Below, piece after piece: positions 1-8,427 of a stretch of DNA of 64,000 nucleotides. The position numbers and the translations under genes are program-made. The stretch spans positions 2,294,001 through 2,358,000 of the forward strand of contig CAWUFC020000001.1 in the NCBI GenBank assembly GCA_963921335.3, read 5' to 3'. Under the pieces are notes generated by a model. That model saw only the letters and a program-made list of their open reading frames with translations, ran no database searches and had not been told where the DNA came from. The DNA comes from CAWUFC02 sp963921335 (GTDB taxonomy: Bacteria > Pseudomonadota > Gammaproteobacteria > Pseudomonadales > Halieaceae). Numbering within the stretch: the first letter of the stretch is position 1; the number at the start of each line of letters is the position of its first letter.

Positions 1-2
1 CC

Positions 3-230
3 AAGTTCACAGTGGACGCTGAGAAGTGTTTCAGCTTTTGGGCCAACCAGAACACCGACTGTTCGATCTGCATTCGGGCGTGTCCTTACAACCGGGACTT
101 TTCAAAATGGCGGCACCGCTTATGGCGCTGGTTGGCGGGCTCGTCTTTGAGAAAGCTGGCGCTGTGGCTGGACGATCGCTTTTCAAATAGGGGTCGTCGC
201 AAATCCAGCTTGTGGTGGCGCGATACTTAG
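3..230 (+). CDS. 4Fe-4S reductive dehalogenase-like/ferredoxin protein, C-terminal end (5' truncated)
   Basis: The gene enters from outside the window, and only its last 75 residues are visible. They contain four cysteines, three of them in CSICIRACPYN, a CX2CX3CP cluster motif that ligates a [4Fe-4S] centre. The tail after it is basic and tryptophan-rich. This pattern resembles the C-terminal ferredoxin part of reductive dehalogenase-like or epoxyqueuosine-reductase-like proteins. The catalytic part is not in the window, so the substrate cannot be inferred. It ends at TAG, 4 nt past the stop of the convergent permease fragment. Confidence 0.6.
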   Translation, partial: KFTVDAEKCFSFWANQNTDCSICIRACPYNRDFSKWRHRLWRWLAGSSLRKLALWLDDRFSNRGRRKSSLWWRDT

Positions 231-673
231 CTGCCAGGCAGAAAACCCAGACTACCCAAGCACCAGCAAACGCCGACCAGCACGCCATAAATGCCCACTG
301 CTGTTACCAGGCCGCTCCCGCCCGGGGTGCGAAACTGTGAGGCCTGGTTGCTATAGGCACCTCGGCGGCCGGCACGCACCGCCAGCGCCGGAATCAGTGC
401 ACCCCAGATGCAGGCACACAATCCAGCTAGACCGATGGCGTAGATAAATCCGTTGGGAAACAAAATGCCTGCAACCGTTGGTGGCCCGAAAGTAAGTAGT
501 GCAGTATTTCGTCTTCCCGCCCGAGTGTCGTCCAGTCCGGCAGCATCGGCTACAAAATCAAACAGGCCCAGAGTCACCCCAAGGAACGATGAGATAACGG
601 CCATATTGGCAAAGGCAGTAAGCCAGCCTGACAGAACGTCGCCGTCGGCAACCGGAGATAAGGCGACTAACAA
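227..673 (-). CDS. Aromatic amino acid permease, C-terminal part (frameshifted gene)
   Basis: These 148 residues hold about four hydrophobic segments and match the last third of HAAAP-family tryptophan/tyrosine transporters (TyrP/Mtr type), inner-membrane proton symporters. It is not an independent gene. Its start lies inside the 3' end of the upstream fragment at 667-1458, and one extra C in the C5 run at 687-691 (plus strand) would join the two frames into a protein of about 405 residues, the usual family length. The join would read AEGGNIGNLLVAL. A homopolymer sequencing error or a recent inactivating deletion are both possible. Confidence 0.75.
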   Translation of the reverse strand: MLVALSPVADGDVLSGWLTAFANMAVISSFLGVTLGLFDFVADAAGLDDTRAGRRNTALLTFGPPTVAGILFPNGFIYAIGLAGLCACIWGALIPALAVRAGRRGAYSNQASQFRTPGGSGLVTAVGIYGVLVGVCWCLGSLGFLPGS

Positions 674-1458
674 ATTCCCGATATTGCCCCCTCGGCGCGA
701 ATAGCCAGCAGTTGATTGCGATCGAGAATGCCATGGATTGCCAGCAGCCAGATTAAATAGATAGCCAGGCTGAACAGTGAGCCGAACAGCATGCAGCGGC
801 TGATCAATCGGGGCTCACTGCCGTAGTACTTCACCAAGCTGGGCACGCAGCCGTGATAGCCAAAAGAGGTCAGGTAGTAAGGCAAAGTGGCAAAAATATA
901 CCAGCCCATGGCTGGTTCCAGGCGGCTGATTTGAATTGGATTGACCAAGGTCGCCAGGCCGCTCACTGACAGAATAAAACTGCCCAGCATACCCGCTAGT
1001 AACACACTGGTGAGACGGCCAACCCAGGCGGTGCTGACCCAGACCACTAGCATCAGCGCGCCGGTGAATATCAGTGTGGCTAGTAAAGATGGGAGTTCGA
1101 TACCCAGCAAAGCCTGCAGTGTTTCATTGGTGACTGAACCACCGCCGCTGATATAGGCGTAGGTCAGTATGTACAGTACAAAGCAGAGGCTGATGCTGTT
1201 CAGCAGATTCCAGCGTGGCCCCAGTAGGTTGCCGACAATGGTGCTGAAGCTGGCACCGGGTTTGAAGTTGAGATTGGCTTCCAGAATCAGAAGACTCGAG
1301 CTGAACATGAAAAACCAGGTGAACAGTAACAAAAGTACTGACCAGCTGCTCCACTGCAGGGCGGAGACCACCGGCAGGGAAAACATGCCAGCCCCCACGG
1401 CGGTGCCCGCGACAATGGTCGTGCCCGCCAACCAGTTTTTGTTATTGTCTTCGCTCAT
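667..1458 (-). CDS. Aromatic amino acid permease, N-terminal part (frameshifted gene)
   Basis: This is a 263-residue hydrophobic protein that begins with a short polar stretch and then GTTIVAGTAVGAGMFSLP, the glycine-rich first helix typical of the HAAAP family (TyrP, Mtr, TnaB). About seven membrane segments follow before the frame closes early at the C5 run (687-691). The rest of the permease continues in another frame (227-673). The start ATG overlaps the TGA of the upstream TauE-type gene as ATGA, which suggests translational coupling. The substrate, tyrosine or tryptophan, cannot be decided from the sequence. Confidence 0.8.
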   Translation of the reverse strand: MSEDNNKNWLAGTTIVAGTAVGAGMFSLPVVSALQWSSWSVLLLLFTWFFMFSSSLLILEANLNFKPGASFSTIVGNLLGPRWNLLNSISLCFVLYILTYAYISGGGSVTNETLQALLGIELPSLLATLIFTGALMLVVWVSTAWVGRLTSVLLAGMLGSFILSVSGLATLVNPIQISRLEPAMGWYIFATLPYYLTSFGYHGCVPSLVKYYGSEPRLISRCMLFGSLFSLAIYLIWLLAIHGILDRNQLLAIRAEGAISGIC

Positions 1459-2207
1459 AACAGCTGCCTAATACCTACCACGCTGACACTGAGCAGACCG
1501 AGTCCCAGTACCCTGAAAAACACCTTGGTTTCTGCACGCAGGGTATAGGCGTGAAACTTCAAACCAATCACATGGCCAATTGCGGCGCAGGGCAGCAACC
1601 ACAGGTGGTGTATGCACTGCAGGTCGACACCTGCCCAGACAAATGCGCCGAGCTTGATCGCGACCAGGATAAACCAGAGCACCAGCAGGGTGTCTCGTAG
1701 CTGTTCCTTGGGCATACGCGATGCCGCCACGGGCACGATCAGCGGGGCGCCAATCAGTGAGGTGCCGCTGACATAGCCGCCGAAGAACAAAAAGATGGCA
1801 TCGACGGTTTTGCTATTGGACTTGAAGGGACGGTCAAGAATATATGTCACCGCGTAGATCGACACGATCACGTAAATAAAACCGGATACCACGTCAGCCG
1901 GCAGGGTAATCACCCCGAATACCCCGATGATCTTCGGAATCAGCATCAGCAGCAGGGCGTATTTGAGGAAGCCCCAGTTCACAGTAGGCCCAGGATGGTT
2001 CTGTTGGTTTCGAAGGACGGTCAGGGTCGAGAAGAACAACAGGTGAATAGAGATGATCGGCAGAAACACCAGCGGATCATTCAGTACCAGCAGCAAAAAG
2101 GGAAGGGTGAGCACCGCGCCGCCAAAGCCCAGCCCCGAGCGCACAAAGCCGCCCCACACAAAGAGTAGGGCGATCCATGCATATTGTAATAGCGTCAGGT
2201 CTTCCAA
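1455..2207 (-). CDS. TSUP family anion exporter, TauE/SafE type
   Basis: The 250-residue protein is almost entirely hydrophobic, with about eight predicted membrane helices. The N-terminal motif GGFVRSGLGFGGAVLTLP and the repeated second-half motif GGYVSGTSLIGAPLIVP are typical of the TauE/SafE (TSUP) family, which moves sulfite, sulfonates or organic anions across the inner membrane. It lies between a MAPEG gene (gap 16 nt) and the permease fragment (ATGA overlap), so the three are likely co-transcribed. The substrate is unknown. Confidence 0.85.
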   Translation of the reverse strand: MEDLTLLQYAWIALLFVWGGFVRSGLGFGGAVLTLPFLLLVLNDPLVFLPIISIHLLFFSTLTVLRNQQNHPGPTVNWGFLKYALLLMLIPKIIGVFGVITLPADVVSGFIYVIVSIYAVTYILDRPFKSNSKTVDAIFLFFGGYVSGTSLIGAPLIVPVAASRMPKEQLRDTLLVLWFILVAIKLGAFVWAGVDLQCIHHLWLLPCAAIGHVIGLKFHAYTLRAETKVFFRVLGLGLLSVSVVGIRQLL

Positions 2208-2223
2208 GAATCAGACCTGTGAG

Positions 2224-2622
2224 TTACCCCAATACGTCGAGCAGAATCCAGATCGAGCTGGAGAGGATCACTGCAATGGTAGCTACCATGCCAATCGGGC
2301 GCAGCGCGAAAGGTCCCAGTTCTGTCATCGATAGCCAGTGCGCGACGCGCCCCAACACCAGGGCGGCACCCAGAGAGTGCAGCCAGGTGTCAGAAGCTCC
2401 CAGTACCTCCATCATCACCAGCAGGAACAAGGCCATGGGCACGGTTTCGATAAAGTTGGCCTGGGCGCGCATGCGCTTCAGCAACTCGTCGTCACCACCA
2501 GTACCCAGGTTGATCTTGTTCTTGATCCTGTACATACCGACATACATGGTGAAGGGGATAAACAGAATGCCGAGAATGGCGATGTAGAGTGGGGTAACGC
2601 TGAGCAGGGAAGGCATTTCCAT
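2224..2622 (-). CDS. MAPEG family membrane protein
   Basis: This 132-residue protein has four hydrophobic segments. The polar loop after helix 1 contains RAQANFIETVP, the MAPEG signature (membrane-associated proteins in eicosanoid and glutathione metabolism; R-x-Q-x-N-x-x-E). Bacterial members are small inner-membrane proteins, some with glutathione transferase or peroxidase activity, but most are uncharacterised. An AGGA ribosome site precedes the ATG, and a TATATA-like -10 lies further upstream in the 60-bp gap to the TetR gene, so it may have its own promoter. Confidence 0.85.
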   Translation of the reverse strand: MEMPSLLSVTPLYIAILGILFIPFTMYVGMYRIKNKINLGTGGDDELLKRMRAQANFIETVPMALFLLVMMEVLGASDTWLHSLGAALVLGRVAHWLSMTELGPFALRPIGMVATIAVILSSSIWILLDVLG

Positions 2623-2682
2623 CGTGGGGTTCCTTTCTTATATATAGTGACAGTACCTTTTTACAGTAAAACCCGAGCGAAT

Positions 2683-3345
2683 TCAGGTCAGGCTGTCCGC
2701 TGTTTTAAGTAGCTCTTCACGAAAGGCAGGCGTGGCATCGGCTGCCAGCGTCAGGAAAATACCGGTGAGGGCCTGGTTTTTAAACTCACTCAATGGGATG
2801 TGGCCCAGTGTCCAGTCCTGGCGCGCCAGCCGATAACACCCGTACACCTGCTGCGCCAATCTCTGCGGAGCGATTGTGCCGCGCAGCAGCTTACTCTTGA
2901 TAGCAGCTTTGCAGGCAGCTATCGGTTGTTCCAGTGAGCGGGCGTAGATGCCGGTACTGGATTGTTGTTCAAACAGGTTTTTACGATCGCCGGCAATGAA
3001 GGCCGCGCGATAGTAGGTGGGGTCGGAGGAGAAGAGGGTTTCAAATCGTCCCATCTGCTCGGTATAGGCCGCAACCGGGTCGCTGAAATCCAGGTCGTCC
3101 TGTACCCCCTGCAAACGCTCAACCAGCTGCTCGATGATGACGTTGAGAATATCGTCCTTGCCACCCACCAGGTTATAGATCGTGGGCGTGGTGACGCCGG
3201 CACGTTGGGCCAGATCCCGTAGCTTGAGACCCTCACAACCATCTGTGGCAATGAGCATGCGGGCCTCGGTCAATATGGCCTCCCTGCGTTTGGCCTTGTT
3301 TCGGTCCCGAGTGCTAACGGCGCTGTCCATAACAGAGTCTGTCAT
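2683..3345 (-). CDS. TetR/AcrR family transcriptional regulator
   Basis: The protein has about 220 residues. The N-terminal helix-turn-helix is clear: REAILTEARMLIATDGCEGL, followed by LRDLAQRAGVTTPTIYNLVGGKDD, the classic TetR DNA-binding fold. The C-terminal two thirds is a helical ligand-binding domain without a recognisable class. A longer frame could start at 3378, but ATG 3345 or ATG 3330 fits the family better. It is divergent from the PhyH-ThDP-amidohydrolase cluster across an AT-rich spacer of about 90 bp, so it probably represses that cluster, itself, or both. It also heads the minus-strand run with the MAPEG gene. Confidence 0.88.
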   Translation of the reverse strand: MTDSVMDSAVSTRDRNKAKRREAILTEARMLIATDGCEGLKLRDLAQRAGVTTPTIYNLVGGKDDILNVIIEQLVERLQGVQDDLDFSDPVAAYTEQMGRFETLFSSDPTYYRAAFIAGDRKNLFEQQSSTGIYARSLEQPIAACKAAIKSKLLRGTIAPQRLAQQVYGCYRLARQDWTLGHIPLSEFKNQALTGIFLTLAADATPAFREELLKTADSLT

Positions 3346-3387
3346 CAGTGATACCAATAAAAGTGCTTGACCCACCATATCACAATA

Positions 3388-3431
3388 TTTAGACTATGTT
3401 TAAATTTTAACAATATATAAATTATATGGAG
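3388..3431 (+). promoter_or_regulatory. Divergent promoter/operator region and ribosome site of the PhyH cluster
   Basis: An AT-rich spacer separates the TetR and PhyH genes. A candidate -35 TTAGAC (3389-3394) and an AT-rich -10 near 3412-3419 overlap an imperfect 14-bp palindrome, GTTTAAATTTTAAC (3398-3411, one mismatched pair), a plausible TetR operator. GGAG at 3428-3431 lies 6 nt before ATG 3438. All assignments are by eye. Confidence 0.35.
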
Positions 3432-3437
3432 ATGCCG

Positions 3438-4610
3438 ATGTCCATGAATTACACCCGTTCAATCGATACTTGTGCCGCTCATTACGGCGAAGACGCGCCA
3501 GCCGTAAAAGACTACATGCTCAACGGCCTAGAGGAAGCCCTGCAAATGGATAATCGTGGCCCGATCCGCTTTGACGCGGAGGGCGGACTGCACGAGGACA
3601 TTCTTGAGGCTTACAGCCGCTATGGTTTTTACGTGTTCAGCGATGTCATCGGCGAGCAGGAGATGGCGGATGTAAAGGCGGACATGGCCGAGATGCGCAG
3701 TCGTTTTCCCGAGAACTCCAGTTCAGCGCTAGATGCACAGGGGCGTCCTGCACTGGGCAGCGAATCCAAAGCGCCTAACTTACTGTGGAGTAAGCCTCTT
3801 GGAGACCCGCTGGGAGGCACCGCGATCGCCAACGGTCGGCACCAGGTCAAACTCAAGGAACTGGAGGCAGCCGAGGATGCGCCTGACGAGGCACCCTTTG
3901 TGTTGCTGGGTTCCCTGCAATACTCCGATGCGGCATTGCGGATGTATGCACACCCCGAGCTATTGAAAGTGGCAGCGGCGATTAATGGGCCAGATTTTGC
4001 CCCCTTTAACGAGACGCTGTTCATCAAGGATCCGGGTCTGGGTGCAGCAGTTTCCTGGCATCAGGATGGTGATACTCATTGGGAGAACCCCGACTTTAAT
4101 AAAGACATTCACGGCTTTAACTTCATGGCGCAGGTTTACGGCAGTACCCCGGTGAATGGCGTGTGGGTGGTGCCTGGCACCCATCGGCAGGGAAAAATTG
4201 ATATCAAGGCCTTGCTCGCTGAATCGGGTAGTGAGCGCCTGAATGGCGCTGTGCCCCTGGTGTGCGAGCCTGGTGATGTGGTGATCTGCAATCGCCAACT
4301 GGTGCACGGCTCTTTCGCCAATGCCGGCTTTGAGCCGCGGCTGACCATCAACTTTGGTTTTCATCGCCGCAGTTCTGTACTGGGGGTAGAAGGTGCCGGT
4401 ATTCACAGCGCCGTGACCACCTATGACGAGGCGATGATCGCCAAGCGCAGCGAAGTGCTGGGCTACGCCATCGACGCGCGCCAGCAGCAGTATCCCGGCG
4501 AAGCGCCTTACCATTACCAGCCTTTCATGGAGAGCGGCAGCGAGTTCCACTGGAACGAAGCGGCCCGCGAGTCTATCCGTGATTACAATCTTTTGGACTT
4601 GAGTATTTAG
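3438..4610 (+). CDS. Phytanoyl-CoA dioxygenase (PhyH) family Fe(II)/2-oxoglutarate oxygenase
   Basis: The protein has about 390 residues. The HxD iron ligands are in SWHQDGDTHWE (His208, Asp210), and the distal histidine is in QLVHGSFAN (His290), followed by an arginine (EPRLTINF) that would bind 2-oxoglutarate. This is the PhyH-family facial triad in a double-stranded beta-helix. ATG 3426 gives a longer frame, but GGAG at 3428-3431 is best placed for ATG 3438. It is the first gene of a plus-strand cluster with a ThDP enzyme 9 nt downstream and a divergent TetR regulator upstream. In animals a PhyH enzyme makes 2-hydroxyacyl-CoA, which a ThDP lyase then cleaves. A similar pairing here is only an inference, because the family hydroxylates many unrelated substrates. 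Confidence 0.85.
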   Translation: MSMNYTRSIDTCAAHYGEDAPAVKDYMLNGLEEALQMDNRGPIRFDAEGGLHEDILEAYSRYGFYVFSDVIGEQEMADVKADMAEMRSRFPENSSSALDAQGRPALGSESKAPNLLWSKPLGDPLGGTAIANGRHQVKLKELEAAEDAPDEAPFVLLGSLQYSDAALRMYAHPELLKVAAAINGPDFAPFNETLFIKDPGLGAAVSWHQDGDTHWENPDFNKDIHGFNFMAQVYGSTPVNGVWVVPGTHRQGKIDIKALLAESGSERLNGAVPLVCEPGDVVICNRQLVHGSFANAGFEPRLTINFGFHRRSSVLGVEGAGIHSAVTTYDEAMIAKRSEVLGYAIDARQQQYPGEAPYHYQPFMESGSEFHWNEAARESIRDYNLLDLSI

Positions 4611-4619
4611 GGTAGAGCT

Positions 4620-6194
4620 ATGGATATGAAAGCTGAAACCACTGTCATGAATGGTGCGGAATCCCTGGTACAAACCCTCGTGGATGCAGGCATTGATACC
4701 TGCTTTTCAAACCCCGGCACCTCAGAGATGCACTTTGTCGCGGCCACTGACAAGATAGCCGGCATGCGCCCCATCCTGTGCCTGTTTGAGGGTGTGGTTA
4801 CGGGTGCGGCCGACGGTTACGGGCGCATGCTGCGCAAGCCCGCAGCCAGCCTGTTGCACCTGGGGCCCGGGCTCGCCAATGGGCTGGCGAATCTTCACAA
4901 TGCGCGCCGCGCGGGTACCCCCATGCTTAATATTGTTGGGGATCACGCCACCTATCATTCCCAGTACGACGCGCCACTGAACTCTGACATTGTCGGTTTT
5001 GCCCAACCTGTCTCCGCCTGGATTCAGCGCAGTGCCAATGCTGAGGAAGTGGCCGGTGATGCCGCTCGCGCAGTGAGCGAAAGCCTGGCCGGAGGAGGGC
5101 AGATCGCCACCCTGATCCTGCCAGCCGATACCGCCTGGAATGAATCTGATGGTCCCGCGAGCATGCCGCCTGTGCCTGAGCGAGTCACGGTCAGCGGTGC
5201 CCGCGTCGATGCTGTTGCGGCTGCGCTGATGAACGGCAAGAAAACCGTCATCCTGATCAGCGCCGATGCACTTTATGGTGAAGCTCTCAACAACGCCGGA
5301 CGCATTGCACAAGCCAGTGGCGCACGCTTGATGTGTCCGACGCATCCGTCGCGTCGACAGCGCGGTGCTGGCATCGTGCCGATAGAACCGCTGCCTTATT
5401 TTGCAGAAGGCATTGTTGCCGAACTGGAGCGTGTGGAACAGCTGGTGCTGATTGGCGCAAAATCGCCGGTATCCTTTTTTGCATATCCCGGTAAACCCAG
5501 CTGGCTCACGCCGGAGGGCTGTGACACGCTGACCCTCGCGGAGCGGGAAGAGGATATCGAGCACGCCCTGTCAGACCTGGCCGACGCCTTGGGTGTGGGG
5601 CTTGCCACGCCACCGCGTGCAGAGCTGCAAACCACACTGCCCGCACTGTCCGACAAACTGGACCAGTTCACACTGGGGCAGGTGATTGCCCATTATCTCC
5701 CTGAAAACGCCATTATTTCTGATGAGTCCAATACGTCTGGCATTGGCCCGGCGCTGTCCACGCTGACCGCTGCGCCCCATGACTTCCTGGCGGTGACCGG
5801 AGGCAGTATTGGCCGGGGCCTCCCGGTGGCAACCGGCGCGGCCGTGGCCTGCCCTGACCGTAAAGTCGTGTGCCTGCATGGGGATGGTGGCGCCATGTAC
5901 ACAATGCAATCCCTGTGGACCCAGGCGCGGGAAGAGTTGGACGTAACTACGGTCATCTTCGCCAGCAAGTCCTATGCGATTCTGAATATTGAATACGATC
6001 GCGTCGGTGTCGGTGCGCCAGGCCCCAACGCCTTTTCACAGCTGGATTTGCGTAATCCCGAGCTGGATTGGGTCAAGATCGCGCATGGCATGGGGGTTGA
6101 GGCCAGCTGCGCTACCACCTTGGCCGAGTTTTCAGCACAGTTTGAAGACGCCATGAATCGAAAGGGTCCGCGACTCATTGAGGTGCTGATCTAG
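4620..6194 (+). CDS. ThDP-dependent lyase/decarboxylase (acetolactate synthase/benzoylformate decarboxylase-like)
   Basis: The 524-residue protein has the three-domain pyruvate-oxidase layout. The N-terminal Pyr domain contains the catalytic glutamate in CLFEGVVTGAADGYGRM (Glu57). The C-terminal PP domain has the cofactor motif HGDGG (Asp422) and a matching asparagine in AILN (Asn456), about the usual distance apart. The middle domain is less conserved. No FAD-dependent or acetohydroxyacid-specific features could be judged by eye, so 'acetolactate synthase' would be a generic label. The start is 9 nt after the PhyH stop. The neighbour suggests cleavage of a 2-hydroxy- or 2-oxo-acid (or its CoA thioester) as the role. 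Confidence 0.82.
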   Translation: MDMKAETTVMNGAESLVQTLVDAGIDTCFSNPGTSEMHFVAATDKIAGMRPILCLFEGVVTGAADGYGRMLRKPAASLLHLGPGLANGLANLHNARRAGTPMLNIVGDHATYHSQYDAPLNSDIVGFAQPVSAWIQRSANAEEVAGDAARAVSESLAGGGQIATLILPADTAWNESDGPASMPPVPERVTVSGARVDAVAAALMNGKKTVILISADALYGEALNNAGRIAQASGARLMCPTHPSRRQRGAGIVPIEPLPYFAEGIVAELERVEQLVLIGAKSPVSFFAYPGKPSWLTPEGCDTLTLAEREEDIEHALSDLADALGVGLATPPRAELQTTLPALSDKLDQFTLGQVIAHYLPENAIISDESNTSGIGPALSTLTAAPHDFLAVTGGSIGRGLPVATGAAVACPDRKVVCLHGDGGAMYTMQSLWTQAREELDVTTVIFASKSYAILNIEYDRVGVGAPGPNAFSQLDLRNPELDWVKIAHGMGVEASCATTLAEFSAQFEDAMNRKGPRLIEVLI

Positions 6195-6267
6195 GCTTGT
6201 GAGCCAGCTTGCCGAGGGGCCTGCGGCGTTGCACAATGTGTGACCTGCATATACGGAGCACACAATA

Positions 6268-8139
6268 ATGAGTGAGCAAATCTGGGATACCCTGATTCGC
6301 GGCGCGCTGGTCTTTGACGGACACGGCGGCACCCCGCAGCACATCGATATTGCCCTGAAAGACGGCAAAGTCGTGGCCAAAGGCTCGGTACTTGCGCCAG
6401 AGCAGGCGAGTGAGGTCATCGACGGTACCGATCAGTGGCTGATGCCCGGCATGCTGGATATTCATACCCACCTGGACCTGGAGGTCGACCTGGACCCCGG
6501 CCTGGGTGAAGTGGTGCGCCACGGCACCACCACCGTGCTGGTGGGCAATTGCTCGCTGGGCACCAGCTTCGGCAAGCAGATCATCGGCGAGAACAATCCC
6601 ATCGTCGACTGTTTTACCCGCGTAGAGAACATCCCCAAGAAAGTACTGGCCAAGTGTGTTGAAGCGGTGACCTGGGACAACACCGGCGACTACATGGACC
6701 ACTTTGCGGACATTCCGCTGGGCCCGAACGTGGCCGCCTTTCTGCCGCACTCGATGTTGCGGGTAGAGGTAATGGGCCTGGAAGACTCCATCAGCCGCGA
6801 ACCCACCGATGAAGAATTGGAAAAAATGGCCGAGCTGCTGGGCAAAGCCCTGGACCAGGGCTTTATGGGCATGAGCACCGATGGCCTGCCGTTTCACTAC
6901 ATGGCCAATGAGCCCAACACGGACAAACGCATTCCCACCCAGTTTGCGCCTCGCAAGGAAATGAAGCGTCTGCTGCAGGTGGTGCGCGAGCGTGACAAGG
7001 TCTGGCAGACCACACCGATTATTGAGAATCGCCTCAAGGCCTTTACTTACTTTGCGTTCACCAGCGGTCGCCTGTACGGCAAGACTCTGAAAACCTCAGC
7101 CCTGAGTGCCATGGAGTTTGCGCTGATGCCCAAGGGCTCCAACGCCTTCCTGGGCTTTGCCAAACTGATGAACTCGAAGCTGTTCAAAGGCAAGATGCAC
7201 TTCCAGGCCCTGGGCACCAACTTCCGCGTTTGGTCAGACGGCATTGTCAGCCCGCTGTATGAAGAGCTGGACTCCACCTGCAAACTGATCGCCAAGGAAT
7301 ACGACGACGTGGAAGGGCGTCTGGCCCTGCTGAACGATCCGGCCTTTATCGAAGAGTTTCGCAATGACTGGACCCACGGTCGCAGTGGCTGGAATATGGC
7401 TCACCTGCGCACAAAGCTGGGTGCGCCGGATAACCTGGTGATTCGCGATTTCTTCCGCATGGTGTTTGACGGTGCGCCCGTGAAAATCTGGGACGGCGAG
7501 AATTTCCAGGAAGTCATGGATCGTCTTCAGGCCTACCAGGCCGGCGATGCCAGCCAGGCTCGTGACGAGGAAGAGAAGGCAGCGTTCGACAAGTTCCCGA
7601 GCCCGATTCAGGACGATGCCGATTTCATGCTGCACATGCTGCGTGAGTACGACAAGAACTTCCGCTTCTGGGTGGATATTGGCAACGTGGGCAACAAGGC
7701 CACATTGGGCTTACTGCTGCATGAGAACACCATGCCCGGCTTTAACGACTCCGGAGCCCATATCACCAACATGGCGTTTTTTGATGCCAACCTGAATTCA
7801 CTGCGCCTGGCCTACGAACAGGGCATGGATGTGGTAAGCCGGGTGGTGCAGCGCCTGACCAGTGAGCCTGCCGAATTCTTCGGATTGGATGTGGGTACAC
7901 TCGATATTGGTGCCCAGGCAGACATCGCCATGATCAACCCGCGCGAGCTGGTCAACTACGACTGCGACCCTAATCGGGAGCTGATTTACCGCGACCTGTT
8001 TGAGCACGACCAGATGGTGAACCGCTCTGACGGTGTAGTGAGTCGGGTGCTCATCAACGGTAAGACCGTATGGCAGGGCACAGAGTTCACGCCCGCGCTG
8101 GGCAACGAGACCCTGGGTCGGGCCATTAGAGCTAGCTGA
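6268..8139 (+). CDS. Amidohydrolase 3 / N-acyl-D-amino acid deacylase-like metal hydrolase
   Basis: The protein has 623 residues. The metal-binding HxH of the amidohydrolase superfamily is in DIHTHLDLEVD (His66, His68) after an N-terminal beta-sandwich segment (IRGALVFDGHG), and a late NDSGAH motif carries the catalytic aspartate (Asp494). The C-terminal end (GAQADIAMINPREL, INGKTVW) is the usual second part of the composite beta-sandwich. Length and motifs fit the D-aminoacylase-like branch, although it is longer than typical D-aminoacylases (about 480). GGAG lies about 10 nt before the ATG. It follows the ThDP gene by 73 nt and precedes the peroxiredoxin-like gene by 3 nt, so the cluster is probably one operon. 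The substrate is unknown. Confidence 0.82.
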   Translation: MSEQIWDTLIRGALVFDGHGGTPQHIDIALKDGKVVAKGSVLAPEQASEVIDGTDQWLMPGMLDIHTHLDLEVDLDPGLGEVVRHGTTTVLVGNCSLGTSFGKQIIGENNPIVDCFTRVENIPKKVLAKCVEAVTWDNTGDYMDHFADIPLGPNVAAFLPHSMLRVEVMGLEDSISREPTDEELEKMAELLGKALDQGFMGMSTDGLPFHYMANEPNTDKRIPTQFAPRKEMKRLLQVVRERDKVWQTTPIIENRLKAFTYFAFTSGRLYGKTLKTSALSAMEFALMPKGSNAFLGFAKLMNSKLFKGKMHFQALGTNFRVWSDGIVSPLYEELDSTCKLIAKEYDDVEGRLALLNDPAFIEEFRNDWTHGRSGWNMAHLRTKLGAPDNLVIRDFFRMVFDGAPVKIWDGENFQEVMDRLQAYQAGDASQARDEEEKAAFDKFPSPIQDDADFMLHMLREYDKNFRFWVDIGNVGNKATLGLLLHENTMPGFNDSGAHITNMAFFDANLNSLRLAYEQGMDVVSRVVQRLTSEPAEFFGLDVGTLDIGAQADIAMINPRELVNYDCDPNRELIYRDLFEHDQMVNRSDGVVSRVLINGKTVWQGTEFTPALGNETLGRAIRAS

Positions 8140-8142
8140 GCT

Positions 8143-8391
8143 ATGCCCGCCGTTAGCGAGACCATTCCCGCGGCTCTGCAGGCCGATGTCGATAAGGCAT
8201 TGGCCTGGTACAACGCGGAGTACGATGTCGTCTTCAGTGTCACCGGCATTGTGGATGCCGACGAGGTGGCTGCCCCTGGCCCCAAAGACCTGAAACTGGT
8301 GTTATGCGGCGGCGATATGTGTCGCCAGGAAAGCTTTCGGGTGGATGGGGATGTGGTGTTCCTCATCGATCCCCTACATTCCCCCGCCTAG
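8143..8391 (+). CDS. N-terminal segment of peroxiredoxin-like selenoprotein gene, closed by in-frame TAG
   Basis: The frame of 82 residues starts 3 nt after the amidohydrolase stop and ends at TAG 8389-8391. It contains a CX4C motif (LVLCGGDMCRQE) in a small alpha/beta segment. It is in exactly the same reading frame as the peroxiredoxin-like sequence that follows (QGTDELDPPPGAMRQW...), and no other good start precedes that domain. The simplest reading is one gene running 8143-9247 whose TAG is a mutation or sequencing error, for example CAG to TAG. Alternatively it is a separate small thiol protein co-translated with the peroxiredoxin. No family was recognised with certainty. Confidence 0.55.
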   Translation: MPAVSETIPAALQADVDKALAWYNAEYDVVFSVTGIVDADEVAAPGPKDLKLVLCGGDMCRQESFRVDGDVVFLIDPLHSPA

Positions 8392-8427
8392 CAGGGCACT
8401 GATGAGCTTGATCCGCCTCCGGGCGCC